The notes: a model not told the origin generated them from the sequence alone. DNA of 64,000 bases from Streptomyces sp. NBC_00259 (GCF_036181745.1 NZ_CP108080.1:4059501-4123500); one strand, 5' to 3'. Shown: positions 34,101 to 42,566, counted from the stretch's first letter. Numbers and translations: made by a program.

Positions 34101-34770
34101 CGACTCCCGCGACTGGCGCACCGACGCCGACCTCGCCGAGGTCTACACGGTGTGGGGCGGCTATGCGTACGGCCGGGGCCTCGAAGGCCGCCCGGCCCGC
34201 GACGACATGGAGACGGCGTACAAGCGGATCGCGGTCGCGGCGAAGAACACGGACACCCGCGAGCACGACATCGCCGACTCCGACGACTACTTCCAGTACC
34301 ACGGCGGCATGGTCGCCACCGTGCGTGCCCTGCGCGGGACCGCGCCCGAGGCGTACATCGGCGACTCCACCCGCCCCGAGACGGTCCGCACCCGCACCCT
34401 CGTCGAGGAGACCTCGCGCGTCTTCCGCGCCCGGGTCGTCAACCCCAAGTGGATCGAGGCGATGCGCCGCCACGGCTACAAGGGCGCCTTCGAACTCGCC
34501 GCGACCGTGGACTACTTGTTCGGCTACGACGCCACGACCGGCGTGGTCGCCGACTGGATGTACGACAAGCTCACCGAGGCGTACGTCCTGGACCCCGAGA
34601 ACCGCGAGTTCCTCCAGCAGGCGAACCCCTGGGCCCTGCACGGAATCGCGGAGCGGCTGCTGGAGGCGGAGTCCCGCGGCATGTGGGAGAAGCCCGACCC
34701 GGCGGTGATCGAGGCCCTGCGCCAGGTGTTCCTGGAGACGGAAGGGGACCTGGAGGAGGGCGGCGCGTAG
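31138..34770 (+). CDS. cobN: Cobaltochelatase large subunit
   Basis: 1210 residues, the usual CobN length (related to magnesium chelatase subunit H). Recognisable blocks: TIAVLYYRAHHMSGNTAFVG, ALCLTGSRSAWEEND, LSAYPTKHSRIGNAVGLDTP, AMIHLGKHGNLEWLPGK and the C-terminal NPKWIEAMRRHGYKGAFELA. It binds hydrogenobyrinic acid a,c-diamide and inserts cobalt with ATPase partners CobS/CobT or ChlID-type proteins encoded elsewhere. It is preceded by a cobalamin riboswitch. The ATG at 31138 follows GAGGAAGG by about 13 bases. Confidence 0.95.
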   Translation: MTHATTPPATPTILLLSTSDTDLLSARAAAGPVPYRFANPSRLRLDELPELLEGTALVVVRLLGGIRAWQEWIDAVLAHDRPVVVLTGEQAPDAQLMEASTVPIGIAAEAHAYLAHGGPDNLEQLARFLSDTVLLTGHGFEPPAPAPTWGPLDRAPRGTTGPTIAVLYYRAHHMSGNTAFVGALCDAIEDAGGQALPLYVASLRAPEPELVDRLGGADAVVTTVLAAGGTRPAEAQAGGDDEAWDAGALAALDVPVLQALCLTGSRSAWEENDEGLSPLDAASQVAVPEFDGRLITVPFSFKEIDEDGLPAYVADPERAARVAGIAVRHARLRHIPNAEKRIALVLSAYPTKHSRIGNAVGLDTPASAVTLLRRLRDEGYDFGTDEIPGFVSGDGDELIRALIEAGGHDQDWLTEEQLARNPVRIPAADYRRWYATLPAELREHVEEHWGPAPGEMFLDRSRNPEGDIVLAALRRGNLLIVIQPPRGFGENPIAIYHDPDLPPSHHYLAAYRWIAAAASDRGFGADAMIHLGKHGNLEWLPGKNAGLSAACAPDAALGDLPLIYPFLVNDPGEGTQAKRRVHATLIDHLVPPMARADSYGDIARLEQLLDEYAQISSMDPAKLPAIRAQIWTLIQAAKLDHDLGLDDRPDDDGFDDFLLHVDGWLCEVKDAQIRDGLHVLGGAPTGPERVNLVLSILRARQIWGGATALPGLREALGLDESAATRTTADEAEAAARALVEAMEAADWNPAAVASVSQGHGQAVADILDFAAREVVPRLAATTDELDHAVHALNGGFVPAGPSGSPLRGLVNVLPTGRNFYSVDPKAVPSRLAWETGQALAESLLTRYRTDNGDWPSSVGLSLWGTSAMRTAGDDVAEAMALLGVRPVWDDASRRVNGLEPIPLAELGRPRIDVTLRISGFFRDAFPHVIGLLDDAVRLAASLDEPAADNFVRAHAQADLAAHGDERRATTRIFGSRPGTYGAGLLQLIDSRDWRTDADLAEVYTVWGGYAYGRGLEGRPARDDMETAYKRIAVAAKNTDTREHDIADSDDYFQYHGGMVATVRALRGTAPEAYIGDSTRPETVRTRTLVEETSRVFRARVVNPKWIEAMRRHGYKGAFELAATVDYLFGYDATTGVVADWMYDKLTEAYVLDPENREFLQQANPWALHGIAERLLEAESRGMWEKPDPAVIEALRQVFLETEGDLEEGGA

Positions 34771-34831
34771 TCGCCGACGCGGTTGCCGAATCGGGTTGCT
34801 CTCGGCGAGCCCGGTCGGATAGGAAGCTTGC

Positions 34832-35374
34832 ATGCTAAAGGGCGGCAAGGTAGGACTCCGGGCCAGGCACGAGGATGACATCCCGATCCTGCGGGCCGAG
34901 CTCTACGACGACGTGGTCAACTCCTCGCGGGCCGACAGCCGGCCGTGGCGGCCGATCACGCCCGGCTCGGACGACGCGCGGCTGGTCGTGGACGACACGG
35001 AGCAGGGGAACGTCCCGTTCTCCGTGGTGGAGTTGGACGGCGGCACGCTGCTCGGCACCGCGACGCTGTGGGGCATCGACCTTCACAATCGGTCCGCGCA
35101 CATCGGACTGGGACTGCTGCCGTCCTCCCGCGGCAAGGGCTATGGCACCGACGTGGTCGCGGTGCTGTGCCACTACGGCTTCGTCGTGCGCGGCCTGCAG
35201 CGGCTGCAGATCGAGACGCTGTCGGACAACGCCGCGATGCTGCGCTCCGCCGAGCGCAACGGCTTCGTCCGCGAGGGCGTACTGCGCTCCTCGGCCTGGG
35301 TGCTGGGCGAGTTCATGGACGAGGTCCTGCTCGGGCTCCTCGTCCAGGACTGGAAGCCTGACTCGAAGGGCTAG
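34832..35374 (+). CDS. GNAT-family N-acetyltransferase
   Basis: 180 residues, ATG at 34832 after AGGAAG. Acetyl-CoA-binding region at about 90-130: AHIGLGLLPSSRGKGYGTDV (RGKGYG is the pyrophosphate loop), then LQRLQIETLSDNAAMLRSAE and RNGFVREGVLRSSAWV, as in RimJ/RimL-type transferases. The substrate is unknown; amino-terminal or small-molecule amines are typical. It lies 61 bases after cobN but is unrelated to it by function. Its stop is inside an 11-bp tandem repeat. Confidence 0.88.
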   Translation: MLKGGKVGLRARHEDDIPILRAELYDDVVNSSRADSRPWRPITPGSDDARLVVDDTEQGNVPFSVVELDGGTLLGTATLWGIDLHNRSAHIGLGLLPSSRGKGYGTDVVAVLCHYGFVVRGLQRLQIETLSDNAAMLRSAERNGFVREGVLRSSAWVLGEFMDEVLLGLLVQDWKPDSKG

Positions 35375-35414
35375 CGAAGGACTAGCGAAGGGCTGGCGAC
35401 GGGCCGGCGAAGGG
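35371..35414 (+). repeat. 11-bp tandem repeat (four units) across the GNAT stop
   Basis: CTAGCGAAGGA, CTAGCGAAGGG, CTGGCGACGGG and CCGGCGAAGGG follow one another at 35371, 35382, 35393 and 35404. The first contains the TAG stop. A degenerate unit (ACTCGAAGGG) lies just inside the coding end. Confidence 0.8.
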
Positions 35415-35462
35415 CCGGAGGCTTTCGCCCCCCGGCCCCGTGCCCGGCCCGTCCGGGTGGTG

Positions 35463-36872
35463 TCAGGCCCGCCCGGTCCCGGACTCGGCCTGGATCTCCG
35501 CGAGGTCCAGGCGCTCGATGTCCTGGACGATGACGACGTAGCTGACGACCGCCATCGCCGCGCACACGCTGACGAACGCGAGCGCCAGGTCGAACGAGCC
35601 CGTCGCGTCGAGGATGTAGCCGATCACCAGCGGTGTGACGATGCCCGCCACCGCACCGAACGTGTTGAACACGCCGCCCGCGAGCCCCGCGATCTGCTTC
35701 GGGGACACGTCCGCCATCACGGCCCAGCCCAGTGCTCCGAGTCCCTTGCCGAAGAAGGAGAGGGACATGATCAGCACGACGAGCCAGTCCGCCGTGACGT
35801 AGTTGCAGACGATGATGCCGGTGGACAGCAACAGGCCCGTGACGATGGGGAGTTTGCGGGCCGCGGTGAGGCTGACACCGCGGCGGTTGAGCAGGTCGGA
35901 GAGGAAGCCGCCGAGCACTCCGCCCGCGAAGCCGCACAGCGCCGGCAGCGAGGCGACGAAGCCGGCCTCCAGGATGGTCATCCCGCGCTCCTGGACCAGG
36001 TAGACGGGGAACCAGGTGAGGAAGAACCAGGTGATCGTGTTGATGAAGTACTGACCGACGAAGACGCCGAGCATGGTGCGGTTCTTCAGCATCGCCCTGA
36101 TGTGGCGCAGGTTCTGCCTGCCGGAGTCGGCGGCGCCGCTCTTCGGTGCCTCTTCGCCGCCCACGGCGGACTCGTCCATGTCGATCAGCGCGCCTCCGGC
36201 GCCGATGTGGTCGAGCTCGGCCCGTGTCATGCGCGGGTGGCTGCGCGGCGGGTGGATGACCCGGGTCCAGACCAGCGCCAGCACGACGCCGACGGCGCCG
36301 ACGACGGTGAAGACGTGCTCCCAGCCCAGGGAGACCACGAGCCAGCCCATGAGCGGGGCGAAGGCCACGGTCGCGAAGTACTGCGCGGAGTTGAACAGGG
36401 CGGCGGCGAACCCGCGCTCCTTCGTGGGGAACCAGGCCGCGACGATACGGGAGTTGCCGGGGAAGGACGGCGCCTCCGCGAGGCCGACGGCGAAGCGCAG
36501 AACGAACAGCAGGGCCACGGCGGCGCCGGTGAAGAAGCCGATGGCGCCCTGGAGCATGGTGAAGACGGACCAGAGGAAGATCGCCGCGCCGTAGACCTTC
36601 TTCGAGCCGTAGCGGTCGAGCAGCCAGCCGCCGGGTATCTGGGCGATGAGGTACGACCAGGAGAACGCGGAGAAGAGGACGCCCAGTTCGCCGGCGCTGA
36701 TGCCGAGGTCCTTCTGCATCGCGTCACCGGCGATCGAGAGCGTGGCCCGGTCCGCGTAGTTGATCGTGGTGACGAGGAACAGCATGGCCAGGACCACGTA
36801 CCTGAGCCGGCCTGTCGCTGATGCGGTGCGGACGGCGGTGGCCGGTTCGTCCTGCCGGTCGAGTGCTGTCAT
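35463..36872 (-). CDS. MFS hexarate/acid sugar importer (anion:cation symporter group)
   Basis: 469 residues from the ATG at 36872 (MTALDRQDEPATA). Twelve membrane segments with the anion:cation symporter pattern: VTTINYADRATLSIAG in helix 1, GGWLLDRYGSKKVYG in the loop 2-3 motif, FAVGLAEAPSFPGNSRIVAA in helix 4-5, GFAGGVLGGFLSDLLNRRG in the loop 8-9. These match GudP/GarP-type glucarate/galactarate transporters. Next to it lie a LysR regulator, an acid-sugar dehydratase and KdgD, which supports import of galactarate or glucarate. Confidence 0.87.
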   Translation of the reverse strand: MTALDRQDEPATAVRTASATGRLRYVVLAMLFLVTTINYADRATLSIAGDAMQKDLGISAGELGVLFSAFSWSYLIAQIPGGWLLDRYGSKKVYGAAIFLWSVFTMLQGAIGFFTGAAVALLFVLRFAVGLAEAPSFPGNSRIVAAWFPTKERGFAAALFNSAQYFATVAFAPLMGWLVVSLGWEHVFTVVGAVGVVLALVWTRVIHPPRSHPRMTRAELDHIGAGGALIDMDESAVGGEEAPKSGAADSGRQNLRHIRAMLKNRTMLGVFVGQYFINTITWFFLTWFPVYLVQERGMTILEAGFVASLPALCGFAGGVLGGFLSDLLNRRGVSLTAARKLPIVTGLLLSTGIIVCNYVTADWLVVLIMSLSFFGKGLGALGWAVMADVSPKQIAGLAGGVFNTFGAVAGIVTPLVIGYILDATGSFDLALAFVSVCAAMAVVSYVVIVQDIERLDLAEIQAESGTGRA

Positions 36873-37060
36873 GACGGTCGGTCTCCTGCGTCGTGCGGTC
36901 GGCGGCTCCCGCAGCGGTGTGGTCCGGACCACAGCACCAGCGGCTGGGTGTCGACCGTAGGTTCGCTTCCGATTCCCGTCCACATCGACTTTTGTAGGCT
37001 GCGATACCTTTCGCGCATCACCGGTGTCCGGGCGGCGGCATCACCGGCGCCCGGACCACC

Positions 37061-37936
37061 TCACAGATGACGCAGCAGCGCGTGCAGCGCGGGATTGTCG
37101 TTGGCCTTGCGCCACACCAGGTTCAGCTCGACCGGCTGTGGCACGGGCAGCGCGACGGCCCTGAAGGTGATGCCCGCGAACCGCATCTGCGCCGCCGCCT
37201 CGGGGACGAGCGCGACGCCCCAGCCCGCGTTGACCATCGCCAGGATGCTGTGGACCTGGCTGAGGTACTGGATGAAGACGGGCGCGACCTGCGCGGTGCG
37301 GAAGACGCTGATCAGCAACTCGTGGAAGTAGCGCGCCTCCACGGGCGAGTACATCAGGAACTCCTGCCCGTCGAAGTCCTCGACCCGCAGCGGCTCCTCG
37401 CCGCCGGTGAGCGGGTGGCCGGTGGGCAGGGCCGCGAGCAGGCCCTCCCGGATGGCCGGCCGGGTCTCCAGATCGGGACCGATCGCCGCCGGACGCACCA
37501 TGCCGAGGTCGAGTGCGCCTTCGGTGAGGGCCTCCAGCTGGTCGCGGGTGACCATCTCGCGCAGCACGATCTCGGTGCCCGGCATGGTCTCGCGGGCGAT
37601 GCCGAGCAGCTTGCCGAGGGTGGAGCAGGCGCTCGCCGCCGTGAAGCCGATGGCGATGGCGCCGGCCTCCCCGGCGGAGACCTGCCGTACGGCGAGGGCG
37701 GCGTGCTCCGCCTGGCGCAGGATGCGGCGCGCCTCGTTCAGGAAGGCGCGTCCCGCGGGCGTGAGCCGCACGGACCGGTTGGTGCGGTCCAGGAGCTGGA
37801 CGCGCAGCTCGCTCTCCAGCAGCTGGATCTGCCGGCTCAGTGGGGGCTGGGTCATCCGGAGCCGTTCGGCGGCCCGGGTGAAGTGCAGCTCCTCTGCGAC
37901 GGCGACGAAGCTCGTCAGTTGCGTCAGCGTGAACAA
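37061..37936 (-). CDS. LysR-family regulator of hexarate catabolism
   Basis: 291 residues from a TTG at 37936 (LFTLTQLTSFVAV), five bases after GGGAGGGC; no in-frame ATG or GTG fits better. N-terminal helix-turn-helix ELHFTRAAERLRMTQPPLSR, then QIQLLESELRVQLLDRTNRS. The C-terminal domain is a periplasmic-binding-protein-like inducer domain (GAIAIGFTAASACSTLGKLL). It diverges from the dehydratase gene and shares a short AT-rich region with a 5-bp inverted repeat. Likely an activator responding to a hexarate or its breakdown product. Confidence 0.88.
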   Translation of the reverse strand: MFTLTQLTSFVAVAEELHFTRAAERLRMTQPPLSRQIQLLESELRVQLLDRTNRSVRLTPAGRAFLNEARRILRQAEHAALAVRQVSAGEAGAIAIGFTAASACSTLGKLLGIARETMPGTEIVLREMVTRDQLEALTEGALDLGMVRPAAIGPDLETRPAIREGLLAALPTGHPLTGGEEPLRVEDFDGQEFLMYSPVEARYFHELLISVFRTAQVAPVFIQYLSQVHSILAMVNAGWGVALVPEAAAQMRFAGITFRAVALPVPQPVELNLVWRKANDNPALHALLRHL

Positions 37937-37960
37937 CCATGCCCTCCCGGTATCAGTACA

Positions 37961-37978
37961 TCCAAAACTAATGTTGGA
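37961..37978. promoter_or_regulatory. Candidate LysR operator
   Basis: TCCAA-N8-TTGGA (37961-37978) between the divergent LysR and dehydratase genes, within a local AT-rich patch (AACTAATG spacer). Size and placement suit the regulator's recognition site. Confidence 0.55.
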
Positions 37979-38019
37979 CGTGGATCAATCGCCGACCTTA
38001 GCGTCGTAGGCGTAGTCGA

Positions 38020-39255
38020 GTGACCGACGCAAGGACCGCCCCGCCTCACACCCAGGGACACGATGTGGTGACCACGACGCAGACGACCACGAAGACCGCG
38101 CACGCCGCGCACGGCGCGGGCGAGGCGACGCTCGACACGATCTCCTGGATCAAGCTGTCCTCGGTGACCCTGCCGCTGGCCACCCCGGTCAGCGACGCGA
38201 AGGTGCTGACCGGGCGCCAGAAGCCCATGACCGAGGTCGCGTTCCTCTTCGTGGAGCTGGCCACCGAGGCCGGTCACCAGGGCATCGGCTTCAGCTACTC
38301 CAAGCGCGCCGGCGGCCCCGGCCAGTTCGCCCACGCCCAGGAGATCGCCCCGAACCTGATCGGCGAGGACCCCAGCGACATCGGCAGGCTCTGGACCAAG
38401 CTCGTCTGGGCCGGAGCCTCGGTGGGCCGCAGCGGACTGGCCACGCAGGCCGTCGCCGCGTTCGACATCGCCCTGTGGGACCTCAAGGCCAAGCGCGCGG
38501 GCCTGCCGCTGGCCAAGCTCCTCGGCGCTCATCGGGACTCCGTGCGCTGCTACAACACCTCCGGCGGCTTTCTGCACACCCCCACCGAAGAGGTGCTGGA
38601 GAACGCCACGGCCTCGCTCGCCAGCGGCATCAGCGGCCTGAAGATCAAGGTGGGCCACCCCGACGGAAAGCAGGACCTGCGCCGGCTGACCGCCGTGCGC
38701 GAGCACGTCGGCGACGACGTGCCGCTCATGGTCGACGCCAACCAGCAGTGGGACCGGCCCACCGCCCAGCGCATGGGGCGGGCGCTGGAGGAGTTCGGCC
38801 TCGTATGGATCGAGGAGCCGCTGGACGCGTACGACGCCCAGGGCCACGCCGCGCTCGCCGCCTCCCTGGACACGCCGGTCGCCACCGGCGAGATGCTCGC
38901 CAGCGTCGCCGAGCACTGGGAGCTGATCCGCACCGGCGCCGCGGACATCATCCAGCCCGACGCCCCGCGCATCGGCGGCATCACCCAGTTCCTCAAGCTG
39001 GCCGCGCTCGCCGACCACCACCAGCTGCAGCTCGCACCGCACTTCGCCATGGAGATCCACCTCCACCTGGCCGCCGCCTACCCCTCCGAGCCGTGGGTGG
39101 AGCACTTCGACTGGCTGGAGCCGCTCTTCAATGAGCGCCTGCACATCAGCGACGGCCGTATGCACGTCCCCTCCCGCCCCGGCCTCGGCATCACCCTCAG
39201 CGACCAGGCCCGCGCCTGGACCCGGGCCACGTACGAGACCGGCACCCGAGCCTGA
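38020..39255 (+). CDS. Enolase-superfamily acid-sugar dehydratase (L-talarate/galactarate dehydratase-like)
   Basis: 411 residues from a GTG at 38020; a GTG at 38068 (VTTTQTTTKT) is an alternative. Mandelate-racemase group enolase fold. The catalytic Lys pair is in GLKIKVGHPD; metal ligands are in MVDANQQWDRPTAQ and WIEEPLDAYDAQGHAALAAS; EML follows; the catalytic His is in LAPHFAMEIH. These blocks closely follow the TalrD/GalrD group, which dehydrates galactarate or L-talarate to 5-dehydro-4-deoxyglucarate. The next gene encodes the enzyme that uses this product. Confidence 0.87.
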   Translation: MTDARTAPPHTQGHDVVTTTQTTTKTAHAAHGAGEATLDTISWIKLSSVTLPLATPVSDAKVLTGRQKPMTEVAFLFVELATEAGHQGIGFSYSKRAGGPGQFAHAQEIAPNLIGEDPSDIGRLWTKLVWAGASVGRSGLATQAVAAFDIALWDLKAKRAGLPLAKLLGAHRDSVRCYNTSGGFLHTPTEEVLENATASLASGISGLKIKVGHPDGKQDLRRLTAVREHVGDDVPLMVDANQQWDRPTAQRMGRALEEFGLVWIEEPLDAYDAQGHAALAASLDTPVATGEMLASVAEHWELIRTGAADIIQPDAPRIGGITQFLKLAALADHHQLQLAPHFAMEIHLHLAAAYPSEPWVEHFDWLEPLFNERLHISDGRMHVPSRPGLGITLSDQARAWTRATYETGTRA

Positions 39256-39339
39256 CGCGCCGCCCACCGCGGCCCGGTTCTCCACCGGAGCGCTTCAGCC
39301 ACCCGCCGCCTTCCCCTTCACCTCTGGAGCAGTACGCAG

Positions 39340-40290
39340 ATGACGTCCTTCACCCCGGCCGAACTCGGCCGTCGCATCGGGTCCGGGCTGCTGTCCTTCC
39401 CGGTGACCCACTTCAGACCGTCCGACCTGGCCTTCGACGAGAGCGCCTACCGCGACCACATCGCCCGGCTCTCCGCGTACGAGACCGGCGGCCTGTTCGC
39501 CGCGGGCGGCACCGGCGAGTTCTTCTCGCTCACCCCCGGCGAGGTGGAGCAGGTCGTCCGCGCCGCGGCCCGGACCGCGCCCGAGTCCACCCCGGTCCTC
39601 GCCCCGGCCGGCTACGGCACCCGCACCGCGGTCGAGTTCGCCGCCGCCGCGGAGCGCGCCGGCGCCGACGGGATCCTGCTCTTCCCGCCGTATCTCACCG
39701 AGACCGGACAGGAGGGCCTGGCCCGCCATGTCGAGGCCGTCTGCCGCGCCACCTCGCTCGGCGTCATCGTCTACAGCCGTGCCAACGCCGTCTACACCGC
39801 CGACACCCTCGCCCGGCTCGCCGACAGCTGCCCGAACCTCATCGGCTACAAGGACGGCGTCGGCGACATCGACACCATGACCCGGATCTACACCCGCCTC
39901 GGCGAACGGCTCACCTACATCGGCGGCCTGCCCACCGCCGAGACCTTCGCCCTGCCGTATCTCGAACTCGGCGTCACGACCTACTCGTCCGCCATCTTCA
40001 ACTTCCTGCCCGACCTCGCCCTGGACTTCCACCGCGCCGTGCGCGAGCGCCGCCACGACACCGTCGTCAAGCTGCTCGGCGACTTCGTCCTGCCCTACAC
40101 CACCCTCCGCAACCGGCAGCCGGGATACGCCGTGAGCATCGTGAAGGCGGGCATGACCGTCACCGGACACGGCGCGGGACCGGTCCGCCCGCCGCTGACC
40201 GACCTCACCGCGGACGAGCACGACGAGCTCGCGGTGCTCATCGAGGGCGTCTGCGGCCCCGGCGCGCCGGCCGCGCCGGCCGCGCCGTAA
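39340..40290 (+). CDS. kdgD: 5-dehydro-4-deoxyglucarate dehydratase
   Basis: 316 residues, a DapA-type TIM barrel. Visible features: LLSFPVTHFRPSDLAFDE, GGLFAAGGTGEFFSLTP, and the Schiff-base Lys in PNLIGYKDGVGDIDTM. It dehydrates and decarboxylates 5-dehydro-4-deoxyglucarate to 2-oxoglutarate semialdehyde, feeding the TCA cycle. The final semialdehyde dehydrogenase of the route is not in this cluster. GGAGCAG precedes the start, 84 bases after the dehydratase gene, so they are probably one operon. Confidence 0.92.
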   Translation: MTSFTPAELGRRIGSGLLSFPVTHFRPSDLAFDESAYRDHIARLSAYETGGLFAAGGTGEFFSLTPGEVEQVVRAAARTAPESTPVLAPAGYGTRTAVEFAAAAERAGADGILLFPPYLTETGQEGLARHVEAVCRATSLGVIVYSRANAVYTADTLARLADSCPNLIGYKDGVGDIDTMTRIYTRLGERLTYIGGLPTAETFALPYLELGVTTYSSAIFNFLPDLALDFHRAVRERRHDTVVKLLGDFVLPYTTLRNRQPGYAVSIVKAGMTVTGHGAGPVRPPLTDLTADEHDELAVLIEGVCGPGAPAAPAAP

Positions 40291-40348
40291 GGATTCCGTC
40301 ACCGGCCCGAACGCCCATGAAGCCCGTCAGCTGGACTTCAATGGACCC

Positions 40349-40891
40349 ATGAGGAAGAAATCAGCGATCTCCGTCGGTCTGGCCGTCGGCACGCTACTCG
40401 TCGCGGCCGGGCTGTACTGGTTCCAGCCCTGGAAACTGTGGGTGGACGAGACCGTACGGGAGGAGCTTCCGGCGGCGGCCGTGTCCCCGTCCTCTCCTGC
40501 GTCCCCGGATTCCCCGGCTTCTCCCGCCGGACCGAAGGTCCTGGCCTCGGGCACCTTTATCAGCCATGAGCACCCCACCGAGGGCAAGGTCAGGATCGTC
40601 GAGCTGCCCGACGGCTCCCGCACCCTGCGGCTGGAGGGCCTGGACACCAGCAGCGGCCCCGCCCTGCGGGTCTGGCTCACCGACGCGCCCGTGAAGGAAG
40701 GCAAGGACGGCTGGCACGTCTTCGACGACGGCGCGTACGTCAGCCTCGGCGAGCTGAAGGGCAACAAGGGCGACCAGAACTACGCCCTGCCCGCCGGTGT
40801 CGACCTGAACAGGTACACCAGCGTCAGCATCTGGTGCGACCGCTTCGACGTCTCCTTCGGCGCGGCCGAGCTGTCCGGGGCGGCCGCGTAG
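40349..40891 (+). CDS. DM13-domain membrane-anchored protein
   Basis: 180 residues. One N-terminal membrane span (ISVGLAVGTLLVAAGLYWF), then a Pro/Ser/Ala linker of about 25 residues (SPSSPASPDSPASPAG), then a DM13 domain at about 63-175: VLASGTFISHEHPTEGKVRI, LRLEGLDTSSGPALRVWLT, and the single Cys in VSIWCDRFDVSFGAAEL. DM13 domains are proposed to take part in redox chemistry outside the cell. The domain should face outward. The methyltransferase gene begins 13 bases later but has no obvious link. Confidence 0.88.
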   Translation: MRKKSAISVGLAVGTLLVAAGLYWFQPWKLWVDETVREELPAAAVSPSSPASPDSPASPAGPKVLASGTFISHEHPTEGKVRIVELPDGSRTLRLEGLDTSSGPALRVWLTDAPVKEGKDGWHVFDDGAYVSLGELKGNKGDQNYALPAGVDLNRYTSVSIWCDRFDVSFGAAELSGAAA

Positions 40892-40903
40892 CCTGAGAGC
40901 ACG

Positions 40904-42064
40904 ATGAACATCTTCACCACGTCATGGGGCGACCTCGGGCTCACCCGCTTCCCCGAGGACCCCCGTGACCAGCTCCGTGCCTGGGACGCCTCCGACGAGT
41001 ACCTGCTGCGCCACCTGGAGGGCGAGGCCGTCGCGGGCACGGTCGTCGTCCTCGGCGACCGCTGGGGCGCCCTGGTCACGGCGCTCGCCGCCGAGCACCG
41101 GCCCGCGCAGATCAGCGACTCGTATCTGACCCAGCAGGCGACCCGCGCCAATCTCGCCCGCAACCGCACCCCCGCCGAGGCCGCCGGCGTACGGCTGCTG
41201 TCGACGCAGGACACACCGCCCGACCGGATCGACGTCCTGCTGGTCCGGGTCCCCAAGAACCTGGCGCTGCTGGAGGACCAGCTGCGGCGCCTCGCGCCGC
41301 GGCTGACCGCGGACACGCTCGTCGTCGGCACGGGCATGGTGACGGAGATCCACACCTCCACGCTGAAGCTGTTCGAGCGGATCGTCGGGCCGACCCGGAC
41401 CTCGCTGGCCGTGAAGAAGGCCCGGCTGATCTTCTGCACCCCGGATCCCGCGCTGCTCGGATCCGCCCCCGCCGGCGATCCCTGGCCGCGCCGCTACGAC
41501 CTGCCCACCGACATCGGGGTGATGTCGGGACGGCCGGTGACCAACCACGCGGGCATCTTCTGCGCCGAGCACCTCGACATCGGCACCCGCTTCCTCCTCC
41601 AGCACCTTCCGCACCGCCGCGGCCCGCTCCGGGTCGTGGACCTGGGCTGCGGAAACGGTGTGGTCGGTACGGCGATGGCGGTCGCGAACCCGGACGCCGA
41701 GGTGGTGTTCACGGACGAGTCGTTCCAGGCCGTCGCCTCCGCCGAGGCGACGTTCCGGGAGAACGCGGGACCGGCGGCCAAGGCCGGATTCCTGGTCGGT
41801 GACGCGCTGTCGGGAGTGGAGCGCGAGTCGGTGGACCTCGTCCTGAACAATCCGCCGTTCCACACCCATCGCGCCCTGACCGACAGCACGTCCTGGCGCA
41901 TGTTCAGCGGCTCGCGCAGAGCACTGCGCCCCGGAGGTGAGCTGTGGGTGATCGGCAACCGGCACCTCGGCTACCACGTCAAGCTGCGGCGGCTCTTCGG
42001 CAACTGCGAGACCGTGGCGAGCAACCCGAAGTTCGTGGTCCTGCGCGCGGTGAAGCGGCGCTGA
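40904..42064 (+). CDS. RlmG/RsmC-like rRNA guanine methyltransferase
   Basis: 386 residues, two tandem domains. The N-terminal half lacks a working SAM site. The C-terminal MTS-type domain has LRVVDLGCGNGVVGTAMAVA, then VFTDESFQAVASAEATF and the catalytic LVLNNPPFHTHRAL (NPPF motif for exocyclic-amino methylation of guanine), ending with LWVIGNRHLGYHVKLRRLFG. This matches bacterial RlmG (23S G1835) and RsmC (16S G1207) in layout. It is followed by a bidirectional hairpin. Confidence 0.85.
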   Translation: MNIFTTSWGDLGLTRFPEDPRDQLRAWDASDEYLLRHLEGEAVAGTVVVLGDRWGALVTALAAEHRPAQISDSYLTQQATRANLARNRTPAEAAGVRLLSTQDTPPDRIDVLLVRVPKNLALLEDQLRRLAPRLTADTLVVGTGMVTEIHTSTLKLFERIVGPTRTSLAVKKARLIFCTPDPALLGSAPAGDPWPRRYDLPTDIGVMSGRPVTNHAGIFCAEHLDIGTRFLLQHLPHRRGPLRVVDLGCGNGVVGTAMAVANPDAEVVFTDESFQAVASAEATFRENAGPAAKAGFLVGDALSGVERESVDLVLNNPPFHTHRALTDSTSWRMFSGSRRALRPGGELWVIGNRHLGYHVKLRRLFGNCETVASNPKFVVLRAVKRR

Positions 42065-42078
42065 GCACCCACGGCGAA

Positions 42079-42122
42079 GGGCCCGGTCCGGCGATCGACG
42101 AGCGATCCTTCGAACCGGGCCC
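42079..42122. terminator. Bidirectional terminator between methyltransferase and rodlin genes
   Basis: GGGCCCGGT (42079-42087) pairs with ACCGGGCCC (42114-42122); an inner GATCG/CGATC pair extends the stem. It lies between convergent genes ending at 42064 and 42159. Confidence 0.7.
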
Positions 42123-42147
42123 CTGGGCCGGGCCGTGGCAGGGCTGG

Positions 42148-42167
42148 CTCAGTGGTTCTCAGTGGTT
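42148..42167 (-). repeat. 10-bp perfect tandem duplication across a rodlin stop
   Basis: CTCAGTGGTT occurs at 42148-42157 and 42158-42167. The right copy contains the last codons and stop of the rodlin gene; the left copy lies just past it. Confidence 0.8.
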
Positions 42168-42566
42168 GTTGACGCCGTTGCCGGACAGCACCGGGATGTC
42201 GTCCAGGACGTGCGACAGCGGCTCGTCGCCCTTGGCCTGGGTCGAGTTCTCCGCGCACTGCTGGCTCTGCGGGTTCGACAGCACGTTGACGTCCTGGACG
42301 GCCACCGGCACGAGGCCGACGAGCGAGCCGGCGTTGGCCTTGGCGGGCACACCGACGCAGAGCTTGTTCAGCGAGCCCTGAACCGCGCTGAGCTGCGGGC
42401 TCTGGTTGCCGTACGTGGCCGAGTTGCCGAAGACCTGAGAGGCGTCGTTGCCGCTCAGCGACGTGGTGCCGGCGTCGTCACCGATGGCGAGTGCCTGCGG
42501 GGCGGCAGTCAGCGAGACTCCGGCCACAGACGCGGTCACGGCCGCGGCTGCCCACAGCTTCTTCAT
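42159..42566 (-). CDS. Rodlin (third paralogue, more divergent)
   Basis: 135 residues; ATG at 42566 after GAAGGGAATC. A Sec signal (MKKLWAAAAVTASVAGVSLT, cleaved near APQALA) is followed by the rodlin domain: GNDASQVFGNSATYGNQSPQ, LNKLCVGVPAKANAGSLVGL, QQCAENSTQAKGDEPLSHVL. Rodlins are secreted at sporulation and shape chaplin filaments into the rodlet layer on aerial hyphae and spores. Two Cys are kept. This copy differs from the other two at more positions (SLSGND, NKLCVG, NGVNNH end). Confidence 0.92.
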   Translation of the reverse strand: MKKLWAAAAVTASVAGVSLTAAPQALAIGDDAGTTSLSGNDASQVFGNSATYGNQSPQLSAVQGSLNKLCVGVPAKANAGSLVGLVPVAVQDVNVLSNPQSQQCAENSTQAKGDEPLSHVLDDIPVLSGNGVNNH

